Assembly (NCBI GenBank): GCA_044224515.1
Contig: JBGAKH010000001.1
Span: forward strand, 372,001-436,000
Direction: 5' to 3'
Length of the DNA: 64,000 nucleotides
Source: JBBATK01 sp044224515
Lineage (GTDB): Bacteria > Bacteroidota > Ignavibacteria > Kapaibacteriales > NICIL-2
Shown here piece by piece: positions 35,000-44,312 of the stretch. The notes beneath the pieces were generated by a model that saw nothing but the letters and a program-made list of their open reading frames with translations, was not told where the DNA came from and did not search any database. Numbering within the stretch: the first letter of the stretch is position 1; each line of letters opens with the position of its first letter. A program made the translations under genes and the position numbers.

Positions 35000-36439
35000 C
35001 TACAACATAAACTTACTAAGATCAACATCCTGACTCAATGTCTTGAGTCGCTCTCTCACCGCCGCGGCATCAAAGTGTATCAATGAAGAATCTATGGCAT
35101 CCGGTGCCGCGTAAAGTACGTCTTCAAGAACCGTGGTCATTATTGTATGCAAGCGCCGTGCTCCAATATTCAAGACGCTGTCGTTCACCCGCGCCGCCGT
35201 GGCTGCTATCTCACGAATTGCACTGTCGTCAAAGCTAACTTCTATACCCTCCGTTGCCAACAGAGCTTGATATTGTTTGACGAGCGCGTGTTCCGGTAGT
35301 GTAAGAATGCGCACAAAATCCTCCTCCGTCAGGGCATCAAGCTCCACACGAATCGGAAAGCGTCCTTGCAATTCCGGGATGAGGTCGCTCGGTTTAGCAA
35401 TGTGAAACGCTCCCCCGGCGATGAACAACACATGGTCCGTGCGAATTTGACCGTACTTCGTGTTTACTGTGCAGCCTTCGACGATGGGAAGTAAATCGCG
35501 CTGAACACCTTCACGCGACACATCGGGGCCGGCGCCTGCATGTCCGCGTGATGCGACTTTGTCGATCTCATCAATGAAGATAATTCCGGCAGTTTGCGCC
35601 CTGTCCGTCGCTTCTTTGACGACCGCTTCCATATCGATGAGTTTCTCTGCTTCTTCCTGTACGAGTTGTTTGCGGGCGTCTGCTATACGCATTTTGCGTC
35701 TCTTGTTTTTCTTGGGCAGCACACCGGAAAACATTTCCTGAAGATTGATACCCATCTCGTCTAAACCTAGCGGACCCATCACGTGCATTGAGGGCATGTG
35801 TTCAACTTCTCGTGTGAACTCAACAACCTGATCGTCGAGTTGACCTTGTTCAAGCATAAATCGAAGGAGATCACGTCGTTGCGGATAGTCTTGAACCTCC
35901 TGCTCGTTGTCGATATCGAACGATGCACTATGCTGAGCAGGCGGTGGTGCCAAAATGTCAAGCAAGCGTTCATCAACAGCGAGCCTGGCTGCACGTTCGA
36001 CTTCTGCGCTTCGCTCTGCTCTGACAATAGTAACGGCCTGCTCCATCAGCTCACGGACCATGCTTTCGGCATCACGTCCAACGTAGCCAACCTCTGTGAA
36101 TTTCGTTGCTTCGACCTTCACAAAGGGTGCACGAGACAACTTTGCAAGACGTCGAGCAATCTCGGTTTTTCCAACACCGGTTGCTCCAATCATGATTATG
36201 TTGTTCGGCATGATTTCGTCTCGCAGCTCAGTACTCACGCGCAGTCGGCGCCAGCGGTTGCGTAAGGCAATGGCTACCGATTTTTTCGCAGCCTGTTGTC
36301 CAACGACATATTTGTCGAGCTCAGCAACGATTTGTTGAGGACTTAGCGATGCCAAGCCCTTCGTTAGGTTATGGCTGGTCGTGGACGTATCGTCTAATTC
36401 CATGGCATCTACGTTAGTATCGTCGGGAAGCTTTTCCAT
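35000..36439 (-). CDS. hslU: ATP-dependent protease ATPase subunit HslU
   Basis: HslU (ClpY) is the AAA+ unfoldase that feeds substrates to the HslV peptidase. The 479-residue protein begins with a short acidic extension, then LSPQQIVAELDKYVVGQQAAKKSVAIALRNRWRR, the family signature. It has Walker A GATGVGKTE, the pore loop GYVGRD, Walker B IIFIDEIDK, and the I domain between. It ends in DLSKFML; an extreme C terminus of that kind docks into HslV. The ATG at 36439 is preferred over a longer frame that would overlap hslV by 100 bp. It is 52 bp downstream of hslV. Confidence 0.96.
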   Translation of the reverse strand: MEKLPDDTNVDAMELDDTSTTSHNLTKGLASLSPQQIVAELDKYVVGQQAAKKSVAIALRNRWRRLRVSTELRDEIMPNNIIMIGATGVGKTEIARRLAKLSRAPFVKVEATKFTEVGYVGRDAESMVRELMEQAVTIVRAERSAEVERAARLAVDERLLDILAPPPAQHSASFDIDNEQEVQDYPQRRDLLRFMLEQGQLDDQVVEFTREVEHMPSMHVMGPLGLDEMGINLQEMFSGVLPKKNKRRKMRIADARKQLVQEEAEKLIDMEAVVKEATDRAQTAGIIFIDEIDKVASRGHAGAGPDVSREGVQRDLLPIVEGCTVNTKYGQIRTDHVLFIAGGAFHIAKPSDLIPELQGRFPIRVELDALTEEDFVRILTLPEHALVKQYQALLATEGIEVSFDDSAIREIAATAARVNDSVLNIGARRLHTIMTTVLEDVLYAAPDAIDSSLIHFDAAAVRERLKTLSQDVDLSKFML

Positions 36440-36491
36440 CCGGTTCTTCAAGTATTTCGTAAGGGTAGTTGAGCTAAGGTCACATGGTGAT

Positions 36492-37079
36492 TCAGGACTC
36501 CGAGCTATCCGCAATACCAAGTTCTTCAATACACAACTTGTCATTTGTGTAGACGCATATTTCGGCAGCGATGCGCATCGACTCCTCCACAATTCGGCGC
36601 TCCGTCAAAGTGCTGTGACGCGACAAGGCTCGAGCCGCAGAGAGTGCGTAGTTAGCACCGGAACCAATGGCAATAATGTTATCATCAGGAAGGATTACAT
36701 CACCGGTTCCCGATACGAGGAGGAGCTCCGTACTGCTCATGACAAGCAGCATTGCTTCCAGTTGCCTCAGATACTTGTCTGTACGCCACTCTTTAGCCAG
36801 TTCGACCGCGCTTCGATAGAGATTCCCACGGTGCAACTCAAGCTTTTCTTCAAAACGTTGTAAAAGCGTAAATGCATCCGCCGTTGCGCCGGCGAAACCA
36901 CAGAGGACTGTGTCGTTATACAGTCTTCGCACCTTACGAGCATTTTGTTTTAGAATTGTCGCATTGAAACTGACTTGTCCGTCCGAAGCCATACAAGCAC
37001 GTCCCTCTCGTAGCATGGCCAACACCGTTGTGGAGCGTAGCCGGGTTGTCTCATCTGCCGCCGGAAACGAAGCGTTCAT
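36492..37079 (-). CDS. hslV: ATP-dependent protease peptidase subunit HslV
   Basis: HslV (ClpQ) is the proteasome-like Thr peptidase of the HslUV complex. The mature N terminus begins TTVLAML, with the nucleophile Thr at residue 17 of this 195-residue precursor, followed by MASDGQVSFN and NARKVRRLY. The ATG at 37079 has an AAGGTG site 6 bp upstream. An in-frame GTG at 37088 is less likely. Either way, a leader of about 16 residues must be removed to expose the Thr. It is the first gene of hslVU. Confidence 0.95.
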   Translation of the reverse strand: MNASFPAADETTRLRSTTVLAMLREGRACMASDGQVSFNATILKQNARKVRRLYNDTVLCGFAGATADAFTLLQRFEEKLELHRGNLYRSAVELAKEWRTDKYLRQLEAMLLVMSSTELLLVSGTGDVILPDDNIIAIGSGANYALSAARALSRHSTLTERRIVEESMRIAAEICVYTNDKLCIEELGIADSSES

Positions 37080-37226
37080 ATGATGCACCTTATAAGTAGT
37101 GAAGGGGTCAACAATTGAAGGACACTATAAAACTGCCATGTATCGACGAGTTGCTATGATCGTTGTTGCATCCTTTGACGCGATGAAGAAGACTATACGA
37201 TTTTGAGTTAATGAAGTCTTGTGTTT

Positions 37227-37250
37227 ATGCGTCGCGCGAGCGCGCCGCAT
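37227..37250. repeat. GC-rich imperfect palindrome
   Basis: ATGCGTCGCGCG..CGCGCCGCAT forms a near-perfect inverted repeat with one mismatch, lying between hslV and the TMEM14-like gene and touching the stop codon region. No T-tract. It may be another small member of the intergenic hairpins in this window. Confidence 0.35.
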
Positions 37251-37603
37251 CATCGCGATCGCAACACAAGAACTAAGACGCTAAGGGATACAACGCACAT
37301 GAGACTTAGCAAGACTGCAACAGGGCTGAAATCCGGGAGTCCCTGCACGACATTTGACCAGGCTCCTGCCGCCCTCCACGCAAATGTGAGCGCAAAGACC
37401 GCGATTGCACTTCGAAGAGCCGGATGCGCCCATAATACATTCTGCCGATTGAGCAGACTTAGACCGGCAACCAAGATTCCTCCCGCAACACCTCCAACAA
37501 GTGCTGTTGAAGCATGGTGTGGTCCTAAATAGTATCCACAAATACCACAAACGAACAAGAAAGCGGCATAACTAAAACTAAGAGCAGATGAAGTGCGTTT
37601 CAT
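37250..37603 (-). CDS. Small membrane protein resembling the TMEM14/UPF0136 family
   Basis: A 117-residue protein with four predicted transmembrane helices. GGYYLGP-like, GGVAGGILVAGLSLL and LTFAWRAAG segments resemble TMEM14 proteins (small membrane proteins of unknown transport role). The ATG at 37603 precedes the first helix. An upstream start at 37663 would add 20 unsupported residues. It follows no clear operon. Confidence 0.6.
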   Translation of the reverse strand: MKRTSSALSFSYAAFLFVCGICGYYLGPHHASTALVGGVAGGILVAGLSLLNRQNVLWAHPALRSAIAVFALTFAWRAAGAWSNVVQGLPDFSPVAVLLSLMCVVSLSVLVLVLRSR

Positions 37604-37705
37604 AACGAATTGAGATGCATGGAGACAGAGAAGGTTTGGGCTCAGACTGACTGATGAGACCATTCTATCGTCTGTATATTTTACAATAGCGGCTCAGGAT
37701 GTAGT

Positions 37706-38389
37706 TCACTCGATTCTTCCATCGCGCATCCGAACAACTCGCTGTGATGCCTGTGCTATGTCGAGACTATGCGTTGCAATGACCATTGTCAGTGAACGCT
37801 GTTGGCGGATTGAAGATAGCAGTTCTAATATGGCTGTTGTATTGGCAGAATCAAGATTCCCTGTCGGCTCATCGGCAAACAGAATCTCGGGGTCATTGAT
37901 CAGCGCACGTGCTATGGCCACCCGTTGCTGTTCTCCACCACTCATCTCCTGTGGTTTGTGTTCGTGGCGATGTCCTAATCCAACAAGCGATAGCAAGTCT
38001 GCAGCTTTCTTGGCAGCACTAGCAGTTGCCGCACCGGCAATCAGTGCCGGCATCATCACGTTTTCACGGGCACTAAACTCAGGAAGTAATTGGTGAAACT
38101 GAAAAATGAAACCGATGTGACGGTTTCGTAGTTCAGACAGTTTTGTTGCACTCAGCTCCGATAGACGATAGCTGCCACTTGCTAGGCTAAGCTCAACAAC
38201 ACCGGAATCTGCTGTGTCTAAGGTGCCGAGAATGTGCAACAGTGTACTTTTTCCTGCCCCCGAGGGACCTACGATAGCGACGAATTCTCCTTTTTCGATG
38301 CTGATAGACACAGAGTGTAACACCCGTGTGTCCTTCTCACTTAAAAGCGAATAGGATTTGGATAAATCGACAGCAGCTACAATGTTCAT
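37706..38389 (-). CDS. ABC transporter ATP-binding protein, LolD/MacB type
   Basis: A 227-residue ATPase with Walker A VGPSGAGKSTLLH, Q-loop FQFHQLLPEFSARENV, signature MSGGEQQRVAIARAL, Walker B EILFADEPTGNLD and a switch His in ATHS. The DEPTGNLDS segment and total length place it in the LolD/MacB/FtsE branch. LolD extracts lipoproteins from the inner membrane, working with LolC/E permeases, which are not adjacent. It starts only 12 bp from the divergent rsmB gene. Confidence 0.88.
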   Translation of the reverse strand: MNIVAAVDLSKSYSLLSEKDTRVLHSVSISIEKGEFVAIVGPSGAGKSTLLHILGTLDTADSGVVELSLASGSYRLSELSATKLSELRNRHIGFIFQFHQLLPEFSARENVMMPALIAGAATASAAKKAADLLSLVGLGHRHEHKPQEMSGGEQQRVAIARALINDPEILFADEPTGNLDSANTTAILELLSSIRQQRSLTMVIATHSLDIAQASQRVVRMRDGRIE

Positions 38390-38401
38390 GAGTTCCTAAG
38401 C

Positions 38402-39868
38402 ATGAGAGCAAACAAATTTAGCCACACGGCCTATTTTTGCATGCACTCATTCAACAGCGGCGTGAAAGCTTCTTCTCTGGTTGGTCACAGCGCGCAACTC
38501 TTGCGCATTATTCGAAAATCGCCGCAACCGGCCGATGTTCTCACTGCTTCGTACATGCGTGAGAGAAAGTACATTGGGGCTTCAGACCGCCGCGCCATTA
38601 GTGCATTGGTTTTCCTCAGCTTACGTTGCTTACACAGTGTAGACCTTGTGTGGAAATCGGTAATTGGGTCAGTTGACCTAGCTTCTTCTTCAGAGCTCCA
38701 CTCGAATTTCGACCTAGGATCCGTGCTCAGTACCCTGGTCTTGGCGGATCATTGGGGCTGTGCCAGCCATCTCTCCCCTCTTTTCAAAAATCAGGTCGTT
38801 GACCAAATGCAATGTGAGGCGTTGTTCCTTGAGGTTCTGAAAGAAAAGGATCCGCTCAGCTCTGCCTTGCACGAGGGAATTCTTGCAGCCGTCTTTTCTG
38901 CCTTTGCCGAGCTAACCAAGTCATCAGATGCCGGGGCATTGTCTGTCAAATCCTGCTTGTCGGAATGGATATGTCTGCGCTTTCTTCATGAAGGCAGAAA
39001 CGCTGATCAGATCGAATCCCTTGGTCGATCGTTGTTGCACCCCGCACCCCTTACTGTACGTGCAAATGTGATGTTGTGTAGTGCTGAGCAACTACGAGCG
39101 GAACTGGTGCGTCAGGGACTGGAGGCCGAACTCGGCTCAATTTCACCCCACGCTGTGCGCATTCGAGAGCGAGCACAACTAACGCAACTCGAGCTCTTTC
39201 GCAGTGGTTATGCCGAAGTGCACGACGAGAGCTCTCAGTTGGTAGCTTTTGCTGTAGATCCGGATCCCTCGTGGCGTATACTAGATGCGTGTGCCGGAGC
39301 GGGTGGTAAGAGTCTACACTTGGCGGTGGTTCAAGGTGATAAAGGATCGATCATAGCCTCGGATGCAGAACCGAAACGAATGAGAGAATTGTATTCACGA
39401 GCATCTCGTGCGAATATCCGAAGTATCAAAGTTCAAGCCCTCGCGGCATTGTCGGAGGACGAACGCGTTGCACTTCATGGCAGCTTCGACGCAGTTCTCA
39501 TCGATGCTCCCTGCACAGGAATGGGAACGGTACGTCGTTCACCACTTCTCAAATGGCGCTTAAGCGAGGATGCGCTTCATCGTATGTCGCTGAAGCAACG
39601 CGATATCCTTCGCGAATACAGTGTCTATGTGAAGCCCGGTGGCACTCTGGTGTATGTAACCTGCTCCATTCTACGGGAAGAAAACGAGGATCAGATTCAA
39701 CACTTTCTCGACGCACATCCCGAGTTTCAGCGCTCTTCACTTCAAAAGCACTTTGAAAAGTTTGGACTGAATGTGCATCTCAACGCATCGGATTCTGAGT
39801 TGCGGGTAGAGCCACAAGACTTTGGTAGCGATGGATTTTTTATTGCACGAATGGAACGAGTCCAATGA
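38402..39868 (+). CDS. rsmB: 16S rRNA (cytosine-C5)-methyltransferase, RsmB family
   Basis: A 488-residue NOL1/NOP2/Sun-type methyltransferase. The N-terminal 150-200 residues resemble the NusB-like RNA-binding domain of RsmB (YIGASDRRAISALVFLSLRCLH). The Rossmann domain has SAM motif DACAGAGGKSLHLA, the catalytic-loop segment DAPCTGMGTVRRSP and the second Cys motif YVTCSILREENEDQ. RsmB methylates C967 of 16S rRNA in E. coli. The second ATG at 38441 could also be the start, since only 12 bp separate 38402 from the divergent gene. It overlaps the next gene by 4 bp. Confidence 0.9.
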   Translation: MRANKFSHTAYFCMHSFNSGVKASSLVGHSAQLLRIIRKSPQPADVLTASYMRERKYIGASDRRAISALVFLSLRCLHSVDLVWKSVIGSVDLASSSELHSNFDLGSVLSTLVLADHWGCASHLSPLFKNQVVDQMQCEALFLEVLKEKDPLSSALHEGILAAVFSAFAELTKSSDAGALSVKSCLSEWICLRFLHEGRNADQIESLGRSLLHPAPLTVRANVMLCSAEQLRAELVRQGLEAELGSISPHAVRIRERAQLTQLELFRSGYAEVHDESSQLVAFAVDPDPSWRILDACAGAGGKSLHLAVVQGDKGSIIASDAEPKRMRELYSRASRANIRSIKVQALAALSEDERVALHGSFDAVLIDAPCTGMGTVRRSPLLKWRLSEDALHRMSLKQRDILREYSVYVKPGGTLVYVTCSILREENEDQIQHFLDAHPEFQRSSLQKHFEKFGLNVHLNASDSELRVEPQDFGSDGFFIARMERVQ

Positions 39869-40533
39869 GTGAAACCTCTCTAAACCGCGAGAATGAAACT
39901 TCAATTGCAATTCATGACAAACGAGTAGCCGAGTGTCCGGTGATCATGTTCGATTTAGGTGGTGTGCTGTATGATATTAATCTGCAGCGAACTCGCGACA
40001 GTTTTTCGTTGCTTGCCGGTAGAACCGTAGACTTTAGTCTTACATCTCAGCACGAAGTCTTCGATCGTTTTGAATGTGGGAAGGCCACTCCTGCCGAGTT
40101 TCGGGCTGCCCTGCGTCAAGCTTACAGCATGGAGGCGACGGACGAGGATCTGGACGCTGCTTGGAACGCACTACTTGTTGGTCTTGACCAGCGAAGTGTA
40201 CACTGGTTGCGCGAAGTGTCTAAACGACATCGAATCATTTTACTTTCAAACATTAACGTCCTACATCATCACCGTATTGCCGATGAGTGTCGCGATCTCT
40301 TTGACTGCTTCGAACACCTCTTCTTAAGTTACGAGATGGGACAACGCAAACCCTGGCCGCAAATCTACTCGATGGTGCTCGACTCCATGAAGCTGCAGGC
40401 CGAAGAGGTTTTTTACCTTGATGATTCTCCCCAACACATTGCAACCGCCGAGTCTATGGGGTTTGTTTGTCACCGCGTCCATGCAATTGATGATGTCCCA
40501 CGCATTCTCGGCATTGACTCATCCGCCACATAA
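39865..40533 (+). CDS. HAD-family hydrolase (YihX-like phosphatase)
   Basis: A 222-residue haloacid-dehalogenase-fold protein. Motif I is MFDLGGVLYD with the nucleophile Asp at about 30; it has Gly at the +2 position, as in YihX-like sugar phosphatases. Motif II is ILLSNIN, motif III Lys is in GQRKPWPQIY, and motif IV is FYLDDSPQHIATAE. Substrates of this branch include sugar phosphates such as glucose-1-phosphate. Its ATG overlaps the rsmB stop (ATGA), so translation is coupled. The 228 bp downstream hold no gene I can support. Confidence 0.86.
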   Translation: MSETSLNRENETSIAIHDKRVAECPVIMFDLGGVLYDINLQRTRDSFSLLAGRTVDFSLTSQHEVFDRFECGKATPAEFRAALRQAYSMEATDEDLDAAWNALLVGLDQRSVHWLREVSKRHRIILLSNINVLHHHRIADECRDLFDCFEHLFLSYEMGQRKPWPQIYSMVLDSMKLQAEEVFYLDDSPQHIATAESMGFVCHRVHAIDDVPRILGIDSSAT

Positions 40534-40761
40534 ACCCACGCTACGCCTACCACCATTACTGGGAGCTTTCTGCAAGAATCTTGTCCGCATACCTACGATT
40601 GAAATCCTGCTTAGGCTGACCGATGGAATTCGTGACCTCTATGAAACGTAGCTGAAAGCCGACACCATTGTAGCTAAGAAGTATACAGCGGTCTGGCTAA
40701 ACCTGTGTATGCTCTGTACGTTAAGTGTAGGCGTTGCAGCAGCGCACATCCACCTTGGTTG

Positions 40762-41616
40762 TCAATGTGCAGATTGACTGATACTGAAACTCAAGTAGGT
40801 AATCGAAGCCACAAACAAGACATGGATGAGAAGTCCTAATGCTGCTAGCACGATTGCATAGATGCGCGACTTTGCGAGAAAACCGGCAACAGCAAGTCCT
40901 ACGGCATAGTATGCCCACACGCTAAAGAAATCGAAACGGAGTAGAAATCCGGACATAAACGGTTGATCACGGTAGGATACCAACCATGCTAATGAGGTCC
41001 CGGCGCTGATTGACGAAAAGATGGTTTGGAATGCGACGTTTACGAGAAAACCAAGTGCGCTGATTGAGGCTGTATAGGAGCAGATTCCCAGAAAGGCGAA
41101 CACTTCCAACGGTTCTTTTGTAAACACACGATGCAGAAGCCAAAGCATCGCCCCCATGAGCGCATAGCCAACCAAGCCATTGATAAGCACGGTGCTACCC
41201 AATGCTTGGCTGACATCGAAGTGCGATCCGGGTTTTGGAAGATTTGTGACGTCGCCGTTTGCAACGGCTTTCATGCACTCATACGACTGTTGCAGCAAGA
41301 CAGGATTTGAGGCACTGATCCACAGGCTCAAGGTAGAACTCAATGCCAATAGTAGCGCACCTGCTGCATAGATTTTAAACACATTCGCGCCCCGCAAGGC
41401 ATCCAGTCGAGACGGCCGGTAGATGATTTGGACAAAGCCTGCCAGCCACTCCTTTACCGAGGGAGATGTTGATTCTTGTTCTAGTCTTCCTCTCGCTATC
41501 GTGTCGGTCTGTGCTAGAGCTAGGTCCTCCGGTACTGAAAAATGGCTTTGCTGACGATTCGTTTCCGCGCTCTCGTCGCTATTGGATTGTTCTCGGTCTT
41601 GAATGTGCTCCGACAT
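40762..41616 (-). CDS. Yip1-like integral membrane protein
   Basis: A 284-residue protein. The first 50 residues are polar and acidic, and then about five transmembrane helices follow in the Yip1 domain arrangement. These include YRPSRLDALRGANVFK just before the first helix, a pattern common in bacterial Yip1 proteins, and VFAFLGICSYTAS. The function of bacterial Yip1 proteins is poorly known. It follows the amidotransferase gene by 10 bp on the same strand. Confidence 0.68.
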   Translation of the reverse strand: MSEHIQDREQSNSDESAETNRQQSHFSVPEDLALAQTDTIARGRLEQESTSPSVKEWLAGFVQIIYRPSRLDALRGANVFKIYAAGALLLALSSTLSLWISASNPVLLQQSYECMKAVANGDVTNLPKPGSHFDVSQALGSTVLINGLVGYALMGAMLWLLHRVFTKEPLEVFAFLGICSYTASISALGFLVNVAFQTIFSSISAGTSLAWLVSYRDQPFMSGFLLRFDFFSVWAYYAVGLAVAGFLAKSRIYAIVLAALGLLIHVLFVASITYLSFSISQSAH

Positions 41617-41626
41617 GTCGTGCTCC

Positions 41627-42361
41627 CTAGTTGGATTTCTTTAAGAGTTGCGCGTAACTCATTGATTCGAAAATGAAGTGGCGAGCGATAGCGGCGGAGA
41701 ACGCATTCTCATAGTCCATTCGCTCAGGATGCCATTGCACAGCGAGAACACTTGACTGTCCGTGTACTGCTGAAGATTCAAAAGCTTCAACGATTCCGTC
41801 TGGCGCAGATGCGCTGCATACGAAGTCAGAAGCCAGGTTCAATACCGCTTGGTGGTGTGCACTATTGACGCTCCCGTTTGCCAAACGCGTGATGCGCTTA
41901 AGCAAAGATCCACCCTCGATCTCGATGTCATGATACGAATCAGCTTCGTTTGTCGCCGAATGAACGACTTCACCCGGTCGATCACTCGGAATATCGATTA
42001 CGAGGCTGCCTCCATAAGCAACATTCAAAAGTTGAGCACCTCTACACACGCCGAGCAAAGGCAGCGCCAGTGAACGCGCATGCTCAACCAGAGCAAATTC
42101 AAGGTTGTCCCGATGTTCATCCACGTGACAACGTCCTACCTCATCTGCCTTATCATAGCGCATGGGATGTATATCTGAACCTCCTGTCAACAGCAAGCCA
42201 TCACAGCTTTCAAGGTGTCGCAGAGCTTCGTCCGGTCCGGCATTGAGAAAGATATCCCACAAGTCAACACTGTCGAGCTCGGCTTCATAATGTTTCAACC
42301 ACTGCTCATACATGAGGTATTTGGGACTTCCGGAGGCTCTCGAAACGGCTATTCTTGTCAT
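41627..42361 (-). CDS. Class I glutamine amidotransferase-like hydrolase (PuuD family)
   Basis: A 244-residue gamma-glutamyl hydrolase of the peptidase C26 family. GLLLTGGSDIHPMRYD near residue 57 and the nucleophile-elbow LLGVCRGAQLLNVAYGG identify the family. The catalytic His-x-Glu is in VQWHPER. Family members such as PuuD hydrolyse gamma-glutamyl-GABA in putrescine degradation, but no other puu genes lie here. The ATG at 42361 is the only reasonable start. Confidence 0.87.
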   Translation of the reverse strand: MTRIAVSRASGSPKYLMYEQWLKHYEAELDSVDLWDIFLNAGPDEALRHLESCDGLLLTGGSDIHPMRYDKADEVGRCHVDEHRDNLEFALVEHARSLALPLLGVCRGAQLLNVAYGGSLVIDIPSDRPGEVVHSATNEADSYHDIEIEGGSLLKRITRLANGSVNSAHHQAVLNLASDFVCSASAPDGIVEAFESSAVHGQSSVLAVQWHPERMDYENAFSAAIARHFIFESMSYAQLLKKSN

Positions 42362-42484
42362 TGTTTTTAGGTTTATTCAGAAAATGTTTCAAAGTGAATT
42401 CAGCACTCACGGACTAGTTGTGTAGGATACCTTGGCATCGTATCTCTCGGTAAAATCAACCAACGAGTGCGTTAGGGTGTTCCT

Positions 42485-43480
42485 CTAGGTCTTGAATAGT
42501 CCTCGAAGTTGTCTCGAGAATGCAGCCGTGTCACTGACAGACAGTCTCTGCCACAGAACAGAGAGAGAAACTCCGGCACGATCGAATAGAGATTGAAAAT
42601 CACGAAGTTTCACCATGTCTTTCTCGGTCGTGAGTATCACGCGCGCATCCGATCGAATGGCTGTTTCTATGCTTTCCCTTACAATACTCTCTGTATATCG
42701 AACATGGTCTCTGAAGAACATGCTATGACATACATTAAATCCGAGAGCTTCAGCTCGAGCTTGAAAACGGACCGGTTGTGCGATGCCGCACAATAGAACA
42801 ACTGAAACATCCCGGGCTTCGAGCTCAACTCCACGAGAGGTTTTGACACCCTCGCGCGCCGTGTTCAGCATATACACCGTTGAGTCGCTACGTCGAAAAG
42901 TTTCAACCTCCGCTGCATCCACACCTTCACGAAGTAAAATGATGTCTGCCCTCAAAAGGCCCTTCAACTCTTCTCGAAGCACACCTGCAGGTACAACACG
43001 TGCATGATCAAGGGTATTTCTGTCGACAATGACGATGTCCAAGGAACGATGCAATTTTCGGTGTTGAAAGCCATCATCGAGCACGACACAATCACAGGCA
43101 AAATCTCGTATGGCTTTGGTAGCCCCATGCATCCGCACTTCCGCAGCGATCACTACTGCCGATGGAAGCATGTGTGCGAGCATCAAGGTCTCATCACCGC
43201 ATTGCTCAGCATTTGTGTTAAGCGTTGTACCGTCACTCACAACAACCAATCCCCTAGACCGCCGTCCGTAACCTCTCGATACAATGGCCGGATGATATCC
43301 CATTTCTTGCAGCAGTTCGGTAACCAGTGCAGTTGTTGGAGATTTTCCGCTGCCACCCATACTGAGATTTCCTATGCTGATGACCGGCACGTCCAGCTTC
43401 TTAACTCCGCGTCCGGCATCGAATGCTCGATTACGGGCTGTAATGACGGAAGAGTACAGGGAGCTGAAGAGTCCACGCAT
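42485..43480 (-). CDS. lpxK: Tetraacyldisaccharide 4'-kinase
   Basis: LpxK phosphorylates the 4' position of the lipid A precursor at the inner membrane. The 331-residue protein has the P-loop GGSGKSP at 42-48 within ISIGNLSMGGSGKSPTT, followed by IVSRGYGRRSRG, all diagnostic. VVLDDGFQHRKLHRSLDIVIVD is the family's second signature. It implies an outer membrane with lipid A. Other lpx genes are absent from the window. Confidence 0.93.
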   Translation of the reverse strand: MRGLFSSLYSSVITARNRAFDAGRGVKKLDVPVISIGNLSMGGSGKSPTTALVTELLQEMGYHPAIVSRGYGRRSRGLVVVSDGTTLNTNAEQCGDETLMLAHMLPSAVVIAAEVRMHGATKAIRDFACDCVVLDDGFQHRKLHRSLDIVIVDRNTLDHARVVPAGVLREELKGLLRADIILLREGVDAAEVETFRRSDSTVYMLNTAREGVKTSRGVELEARDVSVVLLCGIAQPVRFQARAEALGFNVCHSMFFRDHVRYTESIVRESIETAIRSDARVILTTEKDMVKLRDFQSLFDRAGVSLSVLWQRLSVSDTAAFSRQLRGLFKT

Positions 43481-43835
43481 GCTCGGATTGGAAAAATCAC
43501 GAAAGTGAAGAGTATATCCTACAAAATTACACTAGTTTGTGGAGCCATCCAGCGATGCTCCCTACGTTCGCTCGCACGAGGTGACTTGTCGGTGCTCAAG
43601 CATTGCTTGAGCTCGGGTCTAAACCCTTGTGCTTGCTGTCTGTTAAACCAACGACGCCAAAGGTCTCGCGCTGTTGTATTCTGACCCGGACTGCGTAGGA
43701 AGTCGACCTGTCATATGTGCATCCGGAAGCTCAAAAGCCCGCATGCTGCATCTTGCCACGCTTTCTTTGGTAACAATACTTCATTGGAATAGCTATAACC
43801 TTGAACATCACATGGACAGGAACTACGTCGATTCT
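43481..43835. other. Intergenic region between lpxK and the acetyltransferase gene
   Basis: The 355 bp separating the divergent lpxK and ElaA-like genes should hold both promoters. They contain a perfect 8-bp hairpin, GCTCAAGC/GCTTGAGC with loop ATT, at 43594-43612. A plus-strand reading frame is open from 43674 and joins the acetyltransferase, but the added residues do not belong to that family. Confidence 0.5.
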
Positions 43836-44312
43836 ATGAGTGGGTACAGCTTTCATCGCGCTAGCTTAGCGCAGCTAAGCAGTGCAGCACTACTGGAGAT
43901 CTTGCAGCTTCGAGCCCAGGTCTTTGTTGTTGAACAGAACTGCGTCTATGCAGATCCGGACGAGTACGATGCTCATGCTCTGCATCTTTGGATACGTAAC
44001 CCATCAGGCATCGTTGCCTATGCACGAATCTTGGCCCCGTCAACACGCTTCGAAGAGTGCAGTATTGGGCGTGTACTCAGTGCTGAAGCTGTACGCGGAA
44101 AAGGCTTTGGACGTCTCATTATGGAACGGAGCATCGAAGAGGCGCTTCGAAGCTTTCAAACGAATCGCATTAGGATCTCGGCACAATGCTACGTCCAAGA
44201 GTTTTATGAGGACCTGGGGTTTGTTGCACAGGGAGAGGTTTATGACGAAGATGGCATCCCGCACAGAGAGATGGTGTACTCAGTGGTCGACTCTTCTTCA
44301 AGCTCATCTTAG
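43836..44312 (+). CDS. GNAT N-acetyltransferase, ElaA family
   Basis: A 158-residue acetyltransferase. LQLRAQVFVVEQNCVYADPDEYD is the ElaA signature, and GRVLSAEAVRGKGFGRLIME holds the acetyl-CoA-binding RGxGxG-type motif. VQEFYEDLGFVAQGEVYDEDGIPHREM is the usual C-terminal segment. The acceptor is unknown. The ATG at 43836 gives a length matching E. coli ElaA. An upstream in-frame ATG at 43812 is possible. The Ser-rich end overlaps the convergent gene by 4 bp. Confidence 0.86.
   Translation: MSGYSFHRASLAQLSSAALLEILQLRAQVFVVEQNCVYADPDEYDAHALHLWIRNPSGIVAYARILAPSTRFEECSIGRVLSAEAVRGKGFGRLIMERSIEEALRSFQTNRIRISAQCYVQEFYEDLGFVAQGEVYDEDGIPHREMVYSVVDSSSSSS

Noticed and set aside
40534..40761. Possible small gene or RNA between the HAD and Yip1-like genes
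   Set aside because: No frame with a ribosome-binding site, no cloverleaf and no T-tract hairpin could be found.
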